Shown here one piece after another: positions 1-12,515 of a DNA stretch of 64,000 nt (within the stretch, counting starts at the first letter, position 1; each line of letters starts with the position of its first letter). The stretch is from Pipra filicauda. Taxonomy: Eukaryota; Chordata; Aves; Passeriformes; Pipridae. The notes beneath the pieces are model-generated. The model worked only from the letters and a program-made list of their open reading frames with translations, was not told the DNA's origin and made no database searches. Both the position numbers and the translations under genes were made by a program. The stretch is taken from NCBI RefSeq assembly GCF_003945595.2, contig NW_024104292.1, positions 558,001 to 622,000 on the forward strand. The letters are read 5' to 3'.

Positions 1-1529
1 TTTCTTTGCTCTTCTAACTTGTATGCTGGAGCAAAAAGTGCTGAGCTTCAGCAGGTCCTTCCATGCTAGTCCATTTGAATTCTCTCTATGTATATGTATA
101 TAAAGAAATCTCTATCATTGTCTCTGTCTCTCCACCCTCCAAGAGCTAGACAGCCAGCTCCTAGGTAGACACCTTAGCTCAGGTGTCAGTCCTGTGAAGT
201 TGTATCAAATGTCCACTGCTGCACAAATACCCTGATTGGACAGTGTTTGAAGTCCCATCCGCAGGGACTACTCTGGGAGTCACACTCATTATTTTTTCCA
301 AGATCAAAGAACTTGTGGGATTTTATTTGCTTGGCACATATATAAGTCAGCTTTGAGCTCACCTCCTTTGGGCTCACCAGCTTTGGGCACTTCTGTCCAG
401 CGCTTTTAGCAGTGCAAATGCAACTACTGAATCAACCCTAGGCTCTCCACCTGCTAGCAAACCCTTGCATTTCTAGCTCATAAAATAGTCTCTGTACATG
501 AGCATTTCCAAAGGATGATTCAGCCAAGTAGCCTACCAGCTCTCCTAAAATGTCTCCCACCAGAGGTGCCCATCCTCCTCCACTGATGACAAAGAAACCC
601 TGAAGCAACTACTTCAGGCTTGGATATCTGATTTCTGAGTGTCCTAAAGACAGGAGATGATTGCCACCCAAAATACATTTACAATTGCAGGCTGCTTTCA
701 AAGCTTTCTAATCGGGAAGAGTTACAAAGATGAGGTTAGGTTCACCTGTTTTAAGCTCTAAAACTCATCCCACGAGAATGGAGGAGCCTGTTTTCAGGCT
801 TAATGACACTAATCAATGTCAGATTAATGACACTAAATTCCTGACTTAGGATGATTTGATTCACCTCAAAAGCTGCATCCCTCTCTCATGTCACTGACAC
901 CAGTAGAGACGAGCCATAGCTGGGAGAAGGCAGCCACCCCCTGCAGTTCCTGTGTTCCAAGGGGGCTGGAGCTGGGGCACCTACAGTCAGTTTTGGTTTG
1001 TATTTCTTATGTTTAAAGGTTGTGATCTTCAAAATTCTTTCAATGTCTTAAACTTTAGGTGAGTTTCCATTCCAATGCCCAGTGACATACTTGCAAAACT
1101 AAATTAGACATGATCCTCCCGTGCCTGCTAGTTGAGGCGTGCTGATGAGCTATGAAGGTTTACCCAGGAAGAGATGGTGTTCTGCAAACTGTGATTTCTC
1201 CTGGGATTTTTAGATGCTCTATGGTTTCCCTTTGGGTGTTTCCTCAGTCTGTTTCTGCTGCTGGTGTCTTCAGGTAGACTGATGTGTCAGCGAGCATGTC
1301 ACAGAGATGCTCCATGTGGTAGCTGCATCTACACAAGGAAGCAGCCAGCTCCAGAGAAATGCTTCCCTCTAGAGTGGCATAATAGAAAAACAATGTTCCT
1401 TTGCCTACCATTAAACCAAAAATATCATATTTCGATTGAGTCACCCACAAACCTCTAGGAAAACAAGTAGGAGACTATGGCTATTCTCTGGACTGCAATT
1501 AGCAGGTGATTTTAATAAACCTGAAGTCA
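1..1529. other. Intergenic, nothing recognised
   Basis: Unique-looking, moderately AT-rich sequence. No exon, RNA gene or repeat family was recognised on either strand. Confidence 0.5.
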
Positions 1530-1834
1530 TCGAATCATGGAATCACAGAATGGTTTGAATTCAAAGGGACCTTAAAGATAATCTAGTGCCAACCCCACTG
1601 CCATGGGAAGGGACACCTTTCTCTACACCAGATTTCTCAGGGTCCCATCCAACCTGGCCTTGAACACTTCCAGGGATGGAGCATCCTCAACTTCTCTGGG
1701 CAACCTGTGCCAGAACCTTAACACACTCAGCATAAAAAATGTCTTCCTTACATTCAATCTAAACCTACTCTCTGTCAGTTAAAATCCATTCCCCTTTGTT
1801 CTATCACTATCTATCTACCCATGTAAAAAGTGGT
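1530..1834 (-). mobile_element. CR1 LINE 3' fragment
   Basis: AATCATGGAATCACAGAATGG followed by CCATCCAACCTGGCCTTGAA and TTCCCCTTTGTTCTATCAC is the standard CR1 3' end in reverse complement. The element is oriented minus with its 3' terminus at the left. Confidence 0.85.
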
Positions 1835-1904
1835 CTGCTAATGATGGATCAGGTGGAAGACAGAATTTCTTTCCATAGCATAGTCATGTTTCTGTCTCTC
1901 TCTT

Positions 1905-1938
1905 ACACACACACACACACATACACATACGCACACAC
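1905..1938. repeat. (CA)n microsatellite
   Basis: An ACAC run of about 16 bases is followed by imperfect ATACACATACGCACACAC. It is a simple sequence repeat. Confidence 0.9.
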
Positions 1939-2357
1939 TTGCACATGCATTTTGTTGTCTTTTTGCATTCTCCAATTCTTTCTCTTTAGCACTTTACAGT
2001 GGTTTCAGTTCCAGTTCAACGACAAGTCACACTTTCTCTGCTTCAGAGTTGATTTTTGCTTTACAGCTCCACGACTGCAGGGACCGTACTGTTTTTTCCC
2101 AAGACGTTACTTTGGAGCTTCAAACAAGACCTGCAGTTTTGTAGCTCATCTGCAAAAGATAACTTCCTCCAGAGAAACTGCGTGGCTGAGTGCCCTGCTT
2201 TGAGCACATCTTCCTGCATCTTCAACCAGGACCTGCAGGCAGATGTTCTCAGCTACTTGAACCAAAACAGGTCAAATTGGCAAAGCTTTACTATTTGACC
2301 CCCAAGTTACATGGTAGCCATTTTTGTCAGAGGTATGCACACCCAGGGTTGTGCTAC

Positions 2358-2374
2358 TTTAATTAAACCAGTGT
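2358..2374. repeat. Target-site duplication, left copy (RTE)
   Basis: TTTAATTAAACCAGTGT is identical to 3088-3104. It lies at the 3' end of the minus-oriented RTE element. Confidence 0.88.
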
Positions 2375-3087
2375 CATCTCACTCATCTCATGGCTGGGCT
2401 TCACGAACGAAGATTTGGGAAGGCTCTATCCACATTTGCTACAGGCACGCTGGTGGCTTATGAGGCCAATACGTGACAGACATATCCAATTGCAAAAGGC
2501 ACAGCAGAAAGATTCCTTAGATGGTGTATTCTGCAATACACGGTTCTTTCTGCGTTACCTTTTTTCCTCGAGGGTGATCCTGCGTGTGTTCTCGAAGGAG
2601 GCAGCTGCGTTATAGATGGTGTGTCTCCAGGCCTCCCGATTTGAGGCCAGAGTAGACCAGTTATGGTGATCAATATGGCCAAGGCTGAGATGTTGTTTCA
2701 GGGAGTCCTTGTATCTTTTCTTCGGGGCTCCTCTCATGCGGCAGCCAGTGGCAAGTTCACCATAAAGCAGGATCTTAGGGAGGTGGTGGTCCTTCATCCT
2801 GGAGACGTGCCCTGCCCAGCGCAGCTGTGTTCTCATCAACATGGCCTCAATACTTGTGATAGCTGCTTGCTCTAGAACAGATGTGTTGGTCACATAATCT
2901 GACCAGTGGATGTTTAGGATTGAACGGAGACAGCGTTGATGGAAGCGTTCTAAGAGACGCAGGTGGTGGCGGTAGATGACCCATGATTCAGATCCATATA
3001 AGAGAGTCGACAACACAATGGCTCTGTAAACACTGATCTTGGTGCTTTTCTTCAAGTGTTTATTACGCCATACTCTTTTGTGGAGTT
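2375..3087 (-). mobile_element. 5'-truncated RTE-clade retrotransposon, AviRTE candidate
   Basis: The minus strand encodes the C-terminal end of a non-LTR retrotransposon polyprotein. It has the segments STKISVYRAIVLSTLLYGSE, LRWAGHVSRM and RGAPKKRYKDSL, typical of RTE-type elements as I remember them. The frame is open from about 3085 to a TAA at 2555-2557. Beyond that stop the same frame continues with RRKNRVLQN and a Cys/His knuckle (CAFCNWICLSRIGLISHQRAC) to a TAG at 2426-2428, so TAA is probably one CAA-to-TAA mutation. The 3' terminus is built of ATGAG/GTGAG-like short repeats, as in RTE elements. Flanking 17-bp duplications prove insertion by target-primed reverse transcription. Little decay suggests a fairly recent event. 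Confidence 0.85.
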
Positions 3088-3104
3088 TTTAATTAAACCA
3101 GTGT
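3088..3104. repeat. Target-site duplication, right copy (RTE)
   Basis: This is identical over 17 bp to 2358-2374. It marks the 5' truncation point of the element; the leading T residues could belong to either side. Confidence 0.88.
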
Positions 3105-6100
3105 AATGTTGCATATTTAAGCAGATGCATCTTTAAGTTTAGTGCTGAACATTTGACATGTCATAGCTGGGTCCATACTCAGTTTAACAGAGTCAAAACC
3201 AGACCACTCTCATAAAATTTAGTGTAAATATCATGGGCCTTCTTCTCTTCTGTTTTACTCTGGTAGTTATATCACAGTAGTGACTCCACTGACTTCAGTC
3301 ACACTTCTCAACCTTAAGGGGAAGGGAGGAGGACTCACATAAGCTTTGTTTTTTTGTCTGGCTGAAGTTACAGTTGCTAAAGAAAAATTGGTTCGTGTTT
3401 TGATTTCCCAGAACTCATAAAAACAAAGTGACCAGCTGAGATTGGCATGATAAGTTAGAGAGGCAAATCATTCAGAAATGGTGCAGAACATAAAGAGTAA
3501 TTTTGTATTATTATGATATCCATTGCTTTCTGGAGAATCTGAGATGAAAACCTGAAGAAATCAGCCTGAATTCTTTTACCTTGCTGCTTGACACAGGAAA
3601 AATTCCTACTGACTAGAAATGGGCATGAAGAAATTATCTTTTTATTAAGAGTCTATACACTTGCTGCTTTTGGAAATCGAAAGCATTTTACCTTAACCAT
3701 TCATATGTGCAAAAAAACAACAAGCAGAAAGCCAACACACCATGTTCTAATGCAAAATGAAATATGACCTTTTAAAGAACCTTAACTTCTGAAGAGTAAA
3801 TGTTAAATCTATATATAATTCAAAATTTATTGGCTAAATTCAATTGCTGAATTCAAACCTGTCCTGAATAAAACCATTCTCACATTTGTTTTTTGGCTTC
3901 ATTTATTCTCTATGGTTAACAGAAAGGGTTTTGGAATTTTACTGTTATTAACGAATTTACTGAGGAAACCTGCTTTCAGAAGCAGAGTGGCTGCCACGCC
4001 CATGCCCACATGCAGCTCCAATATCTGAAGCGCTCAAGGGCTTGACCCAGGAAGGAATGAGGGTTCCCAGAAGTCAGAAGCTGCTGGACTCAGCCCTTGT
4101 CCTGGAATTGCCAGGCCAGACTCTGGATCAGGTCACCAATAAAATGGAAAATGAGATATTGCAAATTGATGTTCATTTCCTAGTCCTCACCACCTCTGCG
4201 AGTGAGCTGTTTGCTGCAAAGGTAAGTTATTTCAATAAAAATATAAAGTATTGGATACTGATGCATGAAGATCCCATAGCTTTCCTTGACCCACAAATTA
4301 TTCTGCTGCACTGTTATCAGGGAATGAAAACATTGAGCCAAACCCAATTTTATGCTGTTGAAACTCACACTCTCATTTTTAAATTAAATTACTTATTTGA
4401 AAAGAATTTGAAAAGTGCAAGTGCAAGTATTGCCTTTGCAGGAAGTGTATGCATTTAATAGCCCCATCACACTAATTTAAAGAAAGTCTGATCCAACTGG
4501 GTATGGCAAGATAGTAAGAACTGAACTAAATTTGGATATTGAGAGCTCTCTTATTGATATATGAATAACGACAGGTACTCCTTGGCCTTGACAATTCACC
4601 CTGCCCTCAAATAAACTCATTAGATCACTTCCCCTTCGCTCCTTTTTGAAAATATTTTCCAGAAAGTTTGCCTACCATTTAAAAGCATGTTAGCTGTTCA
4701 TGTGCCAGTAGTTAAACTCACAGTCACATATGGCTCAGTTTTCCTATAACCACCTTGTGGATAATAACTGAGGAAAGATCCTGGACCAGCACGTGGACAA
4801 AACACAGAGATTGACAAATACAGGAAACAGTAGAGGTAGACAAATACTGGATGCCAATATCAGCCAAACCATCTGTAAATGAAATTACCAACTTCTTAGC
4901 TTCCTAATACTTGAAATATAAACAGGAAATGCACAAAATATTGCCATCTGAAATGTGTGACATGATCTTTTTATCTCCTTAAATTCATCAGCTGAATAGC
5001 AATGCTTATAGTACAGAAAATCCAAACCACACTAGTGTTATTCGGAGCCGCATTTGCACAGCCAAAGGCTGTGCTTTAGATGGGGAAACCTTTTGGATGG
5101 GCACACACTGGTGTCCGTCAAGGCTAGACTGGAAATTTATAAACTCCTTGCAGAAAAGGCTCAGTCCTAATTTATAACTACAATTTATGTGTTTTGGGAG
5201 CCAAATCTGTACAGCAGGCACTGTCTGAGCACAGCCCTCCTTCGGGTCACCATGGCAGGGAAACAGCAAGAATATAATGACTCTTGAGTTGCACAGACTG
5301 AGACCAGAGCAAGACTTTCCTGTGTTTCCAGCCCATATGTCAGTGGGTGTTACTGTGTTCATCTATTCCTACACTGTACTGCATCAATATCAGTGTTCAT
5401 TTTCCAAAACATCTTGCCAGTGTCTATTTCCTTACCTAGGTTACCTCAGTATGCAAATTAACAACAGGATGAGTTTAGAAAAAGTTTCAACATAATATAT
5501 TTTAGTAATTCAATGTTCATATTATGTATCAAAAATATTCCTGTGATGCAATGAAACTTTATTTCTTAAGAACTGTTTGAAATCTCTTGTAAAGAGACAG
5601 TAAATAAATTCTGTAAATAGAGAAGTGACCTTGAAAAGGAACCCAGAAGCCAAATGTATGTGTCTGCGAAGCAAGACATGGTCTATTTATGCCCCAAATC
5701 TCAAGGCATTAGTGATGGGTTTGCCCCTGAACACCAGAATTTGTACTTAAATATCGTAATTCCTGATGCTGTGCTAATCTGGGCATACAAAGTCCTCAGC
5801 TGTCCTAATTCAGATAACAGATTATTTCTCACTTTAAATATAAAACCAGATGCTTTCCTCTCATTAATGTGAGAGAGATTTGGAGCAAAAGTGTACTGGC
5901 AGCCTTGAAATTCCAATGAGATTTCTGAAAATAATTGTTTCAATATGAGGTTATCCCCTTCACTAGACAGAGAAGCCGATCAAGCAGCTCCAGGCTTGGC
6001 TCCCCAGGGTTGCTCTGTCTCCCCGTTCATGGTTATGGGGTACTCACAGGCCAACCAGACCCTGCAAAAGAAACATCTGAGAAAAGTAAGTGGACATTTC

Positions 6101-8469
6101 TTATCTGCACCACTGCTACTTCTTTTTCTTTTTTTCTGTATACAGTGCTGTCATAGAACTATTCTCCCCATCGCTGGTGGGCATAGGCCTCCCAAGGTCG
6201 CGTTCTAGATGTTCAGCCAGAGGCTCAATTTCACAATGAAAACTATATTTTTTCATATTTAATATATATAGTTGGTGAAAGCCATTTTTTACCATTTTTG
6301 GACTAAACATGCAGAAAGCTCCTTGAAAATCAGCTGAGGAGCAGGCATGATGCCTTCAGACTCCTCTTTCCACTAACACAATTGGATGCTCTTGGAGGCT
6401 GCTGCTTCTCCCTTCCTGAGGCCTTGCTCATCACACCCAGGCTAACCTGTGCTGCCTGCCTAAGAAACGGCCCTGCCTTCCTCATCCATCTGCCCCCACT
6501 ACCTCAAAGAGCAGGGCTGGCAGCAAAGTGCCACCCTGTTGTGATTCCAGCTGTGATGGCCTGGTAAGATGATGTGGAGTGATGCCTGGTGAGATGCCAG
6601 CTCCCTTGCCTGCTGACATGAACTGGTGGGTTGCCTGTAGTGATACTTGCTGTGCTACTAGGATTGATGCCTGGTCGGATGTCTGCTGTGATGCACAATG
6701 GTGCACCACGGTGGGATGGCTGTTGTTCCACGTTTAGTCATCTTTCAAGACAAGTGAGACTAAGCATTTAAATATTTGGAATTTTTTTTTCTTTCACCAG
6801 ACTACCTGAGTATGTGTGCTGTGTGCATATATGCAAATACATTTAAATTTTTGTTTTTACAGGCTCTCTTGTTCTGGAAGGAATGTTCCAAATGACCCAG
6901 GCTCCAAAGGTGTGCTTCCAGCCTAACCCTCACCATAGCTTTCAGTCTCCCCTAAACACTAGCAGAGAAAGAGAAGCAGTTAGCTTAGGTCCTCTCTTGG
7001 AAATACCAGTGATGCTGTTCACACCCAGCAGCCCTTCACAGGCACACTAACAGGTTCAGACCACAGGCACATTCCACAGTTTTTCAGGAGGGAAGACTTT
7101 GCAGCGCTTGCTAATGCCTCCCTTCCCTGTGTCCACTGCCATCCTGGGCAGATCATCCTGACCCATATACCCCAAATGAACCCTTTGATTCACCAGGAAC
7201 CACATGAAGAAAGTTGTGTCTTGCTCAGCTCCCCCAAGGCTCCCTTGGACCCTATGGACTTCAGCAAGGAGCTTCTGGGCAGGCAGCACTGTTCGTGCCC
7301 ACCAAACCTGCACTGCAGGAGGTGGAGGACCATTTGTGCACATGAACACGAAGTCGCTCAGATGCAGAGACTGCACCCACAGTGAAGGGTCACAATTGCA
7401 CACTCACAGAGTGCCTCTGCTGTTGGCTCCACATTCACGTCCTCTGTCTCCTGGCTTGGAGCTCAGACACCTATATGAGGTGTGCGGCAACTCTCTTGTG
7501 TATATTCTAGGTTAGTCTTTCTTCTCCGGGATACCTTCATTTCTGATTTTAAATGTTATGAAATGTCTAAATGCACACTTCTTCCATGCATGATTTCACA
7601 ACCTATTACCTGTTGCAACACCTATTTAATACAGTTTCTTGGCCATCAATGTTGTTATTACACTTCACTCTAAAATTGTACTGGCAGCAGGGCAGAACTG
7701 CTGTGAGAAATTGTGGAATCAGATTTATGTGAATTACTTTAAGAGAAATTCTGCAGTTATAATTTTATCTTCCAGGAGGAACATGTATTAGAAATTGCCT
7801 TTAAAATCTAAGACTGTATGTGCGAAATTGTTCTATACACGTCTTCTATTTTTAATGAACTGTGATCATCCTAAAGCAATAAAAAAGTTAATATGGAATG
7901 CTATGCACTCTTTGCAATGCAATTAATGACTCTGTCAGCAAATTCCATATTAGAATTTTAATTTATATTTATAGATTTAAAAATATGACAATTTCTGTAA
8001 AATAATTAAGGCAAGATGAGTTTTATGAGATGAAGAAATGCTAAAAATAGTCACACACTGCTTCATTTGGTCCAGGTATATGGTCTGGTTTTGAATTTAA
8101 TATTTTCTCAAAACGCTGAGTGATGGCAGATACCGTCTGAACCACGTTACTCCCCTTTAGTTTGACTGTCTGCACTGGGCTCTATACAGATGCCAAACAT
8201 TTGCTCATTGTGGTGTAAATCTCTCCTTACCATTCAGGGTGCATGCAAGGAACCAAGGGAAGCATTTCTCCAAGACCACACCTGTGACACCTTGGGTTAG
8301 AAATCTCAGGTGGCCTGAAACATCTGATTCCCAGGTAGGGCTCTATTCCTGGATCCCGTAACTTCTAGATGAGTCATTTCTTGTGACTTTGCTTATCCAC
8401 CTGTGCTTCCCAATACCCATTCACACCTCATCTGGCAGTGCCTGACAATTGAAAGCTGACAGTTATTGT
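3105..8469. other. Intergenic, no supported gene
   Basis: Open frames such as plus 4042-4458 (138 codons) show no domain, and I cannot link them to a neighbour. Apart from the degenerate repeat near 6.6 kb the stretch looks unique and non-coding. Confidence 0.5.
6535..6725. repeat. Degenerate GTGATGCCTGG-like repeats
   Basis: Phrases such as GTGATGGCCTGGTAAGATG, GTGATGCCTGGTGAGATG, TTGATGCCTGGTCGGATG and GTGATGCAC recur with irregular spacing. This suggests a decayed minisatellite; the unit is not constant. Confidence 0.4.
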
Positions 8470-9300
8470 ATCAATAGCCAGTGAGTGGTTTAGGTCGCTT
8501 AGGGAATCACTGTCAAAGGTATTAGCAAAAGAAGTTTAATATGAATTTATAAAAGTGGGACAAAGTTCAATGGCAAGTTTCACTCCACTAGTTACTATAT
8601 AGACGAAGCACACCAAGGATAATCAGTTTAGAATCAATCTAGAATGATTTACGCAGGGACACCAAAGGGTAAGGGTGCAAAAGGGTAAGAGAGGCTCCTC
8701 CATAGACTCACAAGGTTCAGAGAGGACCCCCATGCTTTTTAAACACCTGATGGAGCCTACATGTGGTTTAGTCCAGACTTAGCACCAGACGTGGTCAATG
8801 GTTTGTGTCTTAAAAGATTTAATAGCAGCTAATAATTGACTAATTTAACATTTACAAAATGATTCAGTAGAATTTACTGTAAACACAGCAGTAACATAAC
8901 TATAAATCCAATATGACAACATTCATACTTGCTGCACGTTTAAATCTATTCTCACGCACATGCACACAGAACAAAGAAGTATGTACAAAGAGATACACCT
9001 TTGACTTGAGAAAGCCTCCTCCAGTTCAGGAAGATACTCATGTCAGATGCCTTGGCATTTTTTAACGGGTGAGATGTGAGCCTCTAGGAGTGGGGGTGTC
9101 AGCCCAGGCCCCATTGTCAGCTTCAGTCCTCCAGACATCACAAACTTGAGAGCTGTCAAGCTCTGAGAGATGTCTCACTCAGAGGGAGATGCTGGCACAG
9201 ACATTGTGGTCCAGGAGCGCTCAAAGGGTCCCACTTGGGACCCGTCTGACACATCTGTCAATTTTCACCTTGGCCATAGTCAGAGACAGTAGTTGCCAGA
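8470..9300. mobile_element. Possible old ERV-derived segment
   Basis: GCTTAGGGAATCACTGTCAA, AGTTTCACTCCACTAGTTAC and TCTAGAATGATTTACGCAGG recall untranslated sequence of avian retrovirus-like repeats, but I found no termini or coding remnants. Orientation and boundaries are not established. Confidence 0.3.
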
Positions 9301-9976
9301 ATTTTCTTCATAAGTCCAGTAAAAAAATATTGTTCCACTTGGGTTATGATTCAGCTAAATAATATTCCAAGGCTATCCATTAGAAAACAGGAGTTTGATA
9401 GGCAAGAGAAGTTCCTGGGAGCAGACAGTGTTCCTGATAAGTTCAAAAGGAGCTTTCCAGCACAGGAAGTCATCATCCAAAGCCGAGGCTTAATGAGCAT
9501 TCTTGAGAATATAAACTGTCCTGGAAGAGTGGGGGAGGATGTACCACTGCAATCCACCCCATTACTAATATCAGTTTGTTGTGTTCCACAGAGTGGCAGT
9601 GTAGTTGTCTGTAGCCTCTGTGCCTACAAAAAAAGTAATACTATGTTCTGGTTGTGAATGGAGGTAAATTTCTGATCAAGTTACCTAATTACTAATATTT
9701 TGTTAAACATGATTGAGCAATATTACATATGTGAGGAAGACTTTGCAACAATGTCACATGTAGAATAATATTCAATAACAAGCATAATGCAACAGAAATT
9801 ATAAAAATTATAGCGGAATTCAGCATTGCATTTAGAGTTCCTGTTGCTGTCAGAGACCATCTCAATCATATGTCCCACGGTGATGTTCTCCATCTTTCAT
9901 CACTCATTCCAAGACACTGTGTTTCTCTTCTGTATCATTATAAATAGTGATTAGAGTTCCATGTCCATGGTTTCGG

Positions 9977-10150
9977 ATCATAGAATCATAGAAAGGCTTG
10001 GGTTGGAAGGAACTTTAAAGTTTAGTTCCATCCCTGCCCGGCCACAGGCAAGGATGCCACCTGCTAGACCAGGTTGCTCAAAGCCTCATCCAACCTGGCC
10101 TTGAACATTTCCAGGGATGAAGCATCCACAACTTTCTCTGGGCAACCTGT
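9977..10150 (-). mobile_element. CR1 LINE 3' fragment
   Basis: ATCATAGAATCATAGAAAGG opens a CR1 3' end in reverse complement, continuing through CCAACCTGGCCTTGAACATT and CTCTGGGCAACCTG, where similarity stops. Confidence 0.85.
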
Positions 10151-11629
10151 TATTAGGCATTCTAGTAGTTGATGCAGGGTCATGGTGTTGCAGTAATTTC
10201 TTCGCCAATGTAAGATTCATTGGGGGTAGGCAATAAATCTTGATAGGATGTGTAGTTAAATTGTAAGAATTGGTGGATTGTGAGAGGACCATCACACTAG
10301 GTAGATTAAAATGTAAATTCATTTTTTAAAATCCTAAACCTCTTGAAAAATGGTGCCCAGGGCTGCAAAGACCAGTGTTACCATGAGGAATCATGCTCCA
10401 TGTACTGCTGGTCCTCAGCACATGCTCTTAAAATCAAACCATTACCTTCCCTTGCTCATCCTTCTGTCTCATAAAAATGCTGGGCAGTCCATTAATTAAC
10501 ATTTAAATGCATTTAAACCTCTTGATGAAAACTGCTCTGTGAAGTGGAGTATATCTTGAGTGCCAGCTAAACATACCAAGAACAAATTATGTTTGTTTTC
10601 TACTGTGGCCTCACATTAAGTTTACATTATTTGATATATAGGTTAAGCCTGTGACTGTCAATTAATTGCAGCACAGTAATGCTCATATGTGGCTTTCATC
10701 AAAAGTGCTTCACATTTTGTGAATTACAGAGAGATGAGTAATGAAATGCTGCATTTTAGTGAATCATTATCTGTATCTGACAGTTGCAAAAAGTGAAGCA
10801 TGAAAAGCTAGACTGTCTGTGTGACCAAGACATGGGAACTAAATGTAATTTAAGCTGCTTCTTGATGATGGAGGCATTTACATTTTCACAATAAGACTAA
10901 GTATTTTGCTGAATCTCTGTCCAAGAAACTAATAGATTACCGGAGACAAACCTATGGTTTTGTGCCAGGCTCTCGATTGCAGCTCTGTGTGCCTTCCCTG
11001 GGTTGCACTAGACCAGGGGACAAGGTCAGCACCAGCTGCTCAGGTTCACCCATTCAACCACCACAGCTTGCATCAGGTGGGGCAAGGGACTCACCTGAAT
11101 GTGCCCTCCTTTAAGGTAGATAATATCTGCCAAATAAGCATATTTGATTTAAAGATGAATCATAGCAGAGGACTGATGATAACCAAACCATAGCAATTTT
11201 TTCCAAAAATCAAATATTGTATTAAAATGATTTATTAGTGATTATTAATGACTGCTCTTCTGAATCTATCTAACTTTGACTTCAGCCACTGGATTTTGTT
11301 GCAGTTTTATCTGATACACTGGAAACTCCACAATCCAATTTGTTCCTCAAATAAATAGGGACAGGGATCAAAGCTGACTCTCAATCCTCACTTCATTAAG
11401 CTAAGTACCTGACCTCGTTAAGAGTCTCACAACAAAGGCACTTTTCCCAATACTTCATTAAATCTGTGACTCACCCCCAAACTGTCCCAGTGTTAGATGG
11501 TTGCCGAAACCATCACACTCAAGAACTACCACAACACTGCCAAATGAGGAGGTGCACTAGCTCATCTAGTCCTACTTGATATTTTCCCGTGTGCCTGCAT
11601 TACCCCTGGTAAAGTTAGGCTTTCCTGCA

Positions 11630-11865
11630 GTATGAGAGGAAAATTCAGGCTGAAAGGGACCTCTGGAGGTCATCTCCAAGATCAGCCCCAGGTGCTCAGA
11701 GCTTCATTCACTTGGGTCTTGAAAGCCTCCAAGGAGGGGGGCTGCAGAGCCTCTCTGGGAGGAGGGGTGGGTTTCCTCACAGGGAAAAGGTTTCTCCTTA
11801 TGTCCATCCAAACCTCTTATATTTTAGCTTTTGCCCATTGCCTCTCATACTCCTGCCTTACACTG
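11630..11865 (-). mobile_element. CR1 LINE 3' fragment, interrupted by the LTR
   Basis: CR1 consensus phrases appear in reverse complement: AAGGGACCTCTGGAGGTCATC, CTTGAAAGCCTCCAAGGAGG and GCCCATTGCCTCTCATACTCC. Sequence after the LTR (12441 onward, AGAACCTGGCTTGTGC) may continue the same element, which would make the LTR nested. Confidence 0.7.
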
Positions 11866-12435
11866 TGTATTGGGTCTGGCTGAGCTGGAGTTCATTTCCC
11901 CACAGAAGGCCTCACAGTGCTGTGCTTTGCACTAACAGCTAGAAGGGTGTTGATAACACACCAGTGTTTTGGTTACTGCTGAGCACAGCACCAACACTGT
12001 AACATTCCTTCCTTAGTCGAGGGCAAGATCCTGGGAGGGGACTCAAGTAGGCCAGCTGACCCAAACTGACCAAAGGAATATTCCATACCATATGACATCA
12101 GCTCAGATATAAAAGCTAAGGCACAGAGCAGGAGGGTGGGCATTCCTTGTCTAATGGCTGCTTGCTGAGAAACCGTCACACGTGCCGCAGCCCTGCTTCG
12201 CGGGAGCGGCCAACCATTGCTGCTCATGGGAAGTAGAGAATAAAACCTGCTATCCTTCCCTTCTGAGAGTGCAAGCTTCACTTTGCTTTTTTGCTTTAAA
12301 TAAACTATCTTAACTCACGAGTTGTCTTTTTTTTTTTCCCTTTTCCACCTTGCTCTCTCCCCTGTCCCTCTGGGAAAGGGAGTGATAGAGCGGCTGGGTG
12401 GGCACCTGGCATCCAGCCAAGGTCAACCCACCACA
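11866..12435 (+). mobile_element. Probable solo ERVL-like LTR
   Basis: The LTR begins TGTATTGGGTCTGGCTGAGC and ends CAACCCACCACA, so it has TG...CA termini. Inside are a run recalled from avian ERVL LTRs (GCTGACCCAAACTGACCAAAG), a TATA-like GATATAAAAGC near 12110, and AATAAA near 12298, which sets plus orientation. CACTG (11861-11865) and CATTG (12436-12440) are a possible 5-bp target duplication with one mismatch. No gag, pol or env coding sequence flanks it, so recombination to a solo LTR is likely. Confidence 0.72.
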
Positions 12436-12515
12436 CATTGCCACACAGAACCTGGCTTGTGCTCCTCTGTGCCCTCTCTGTAGGCTCTGGGGCTGCCCTT
12501 GGCTCCTTCTCAAAG

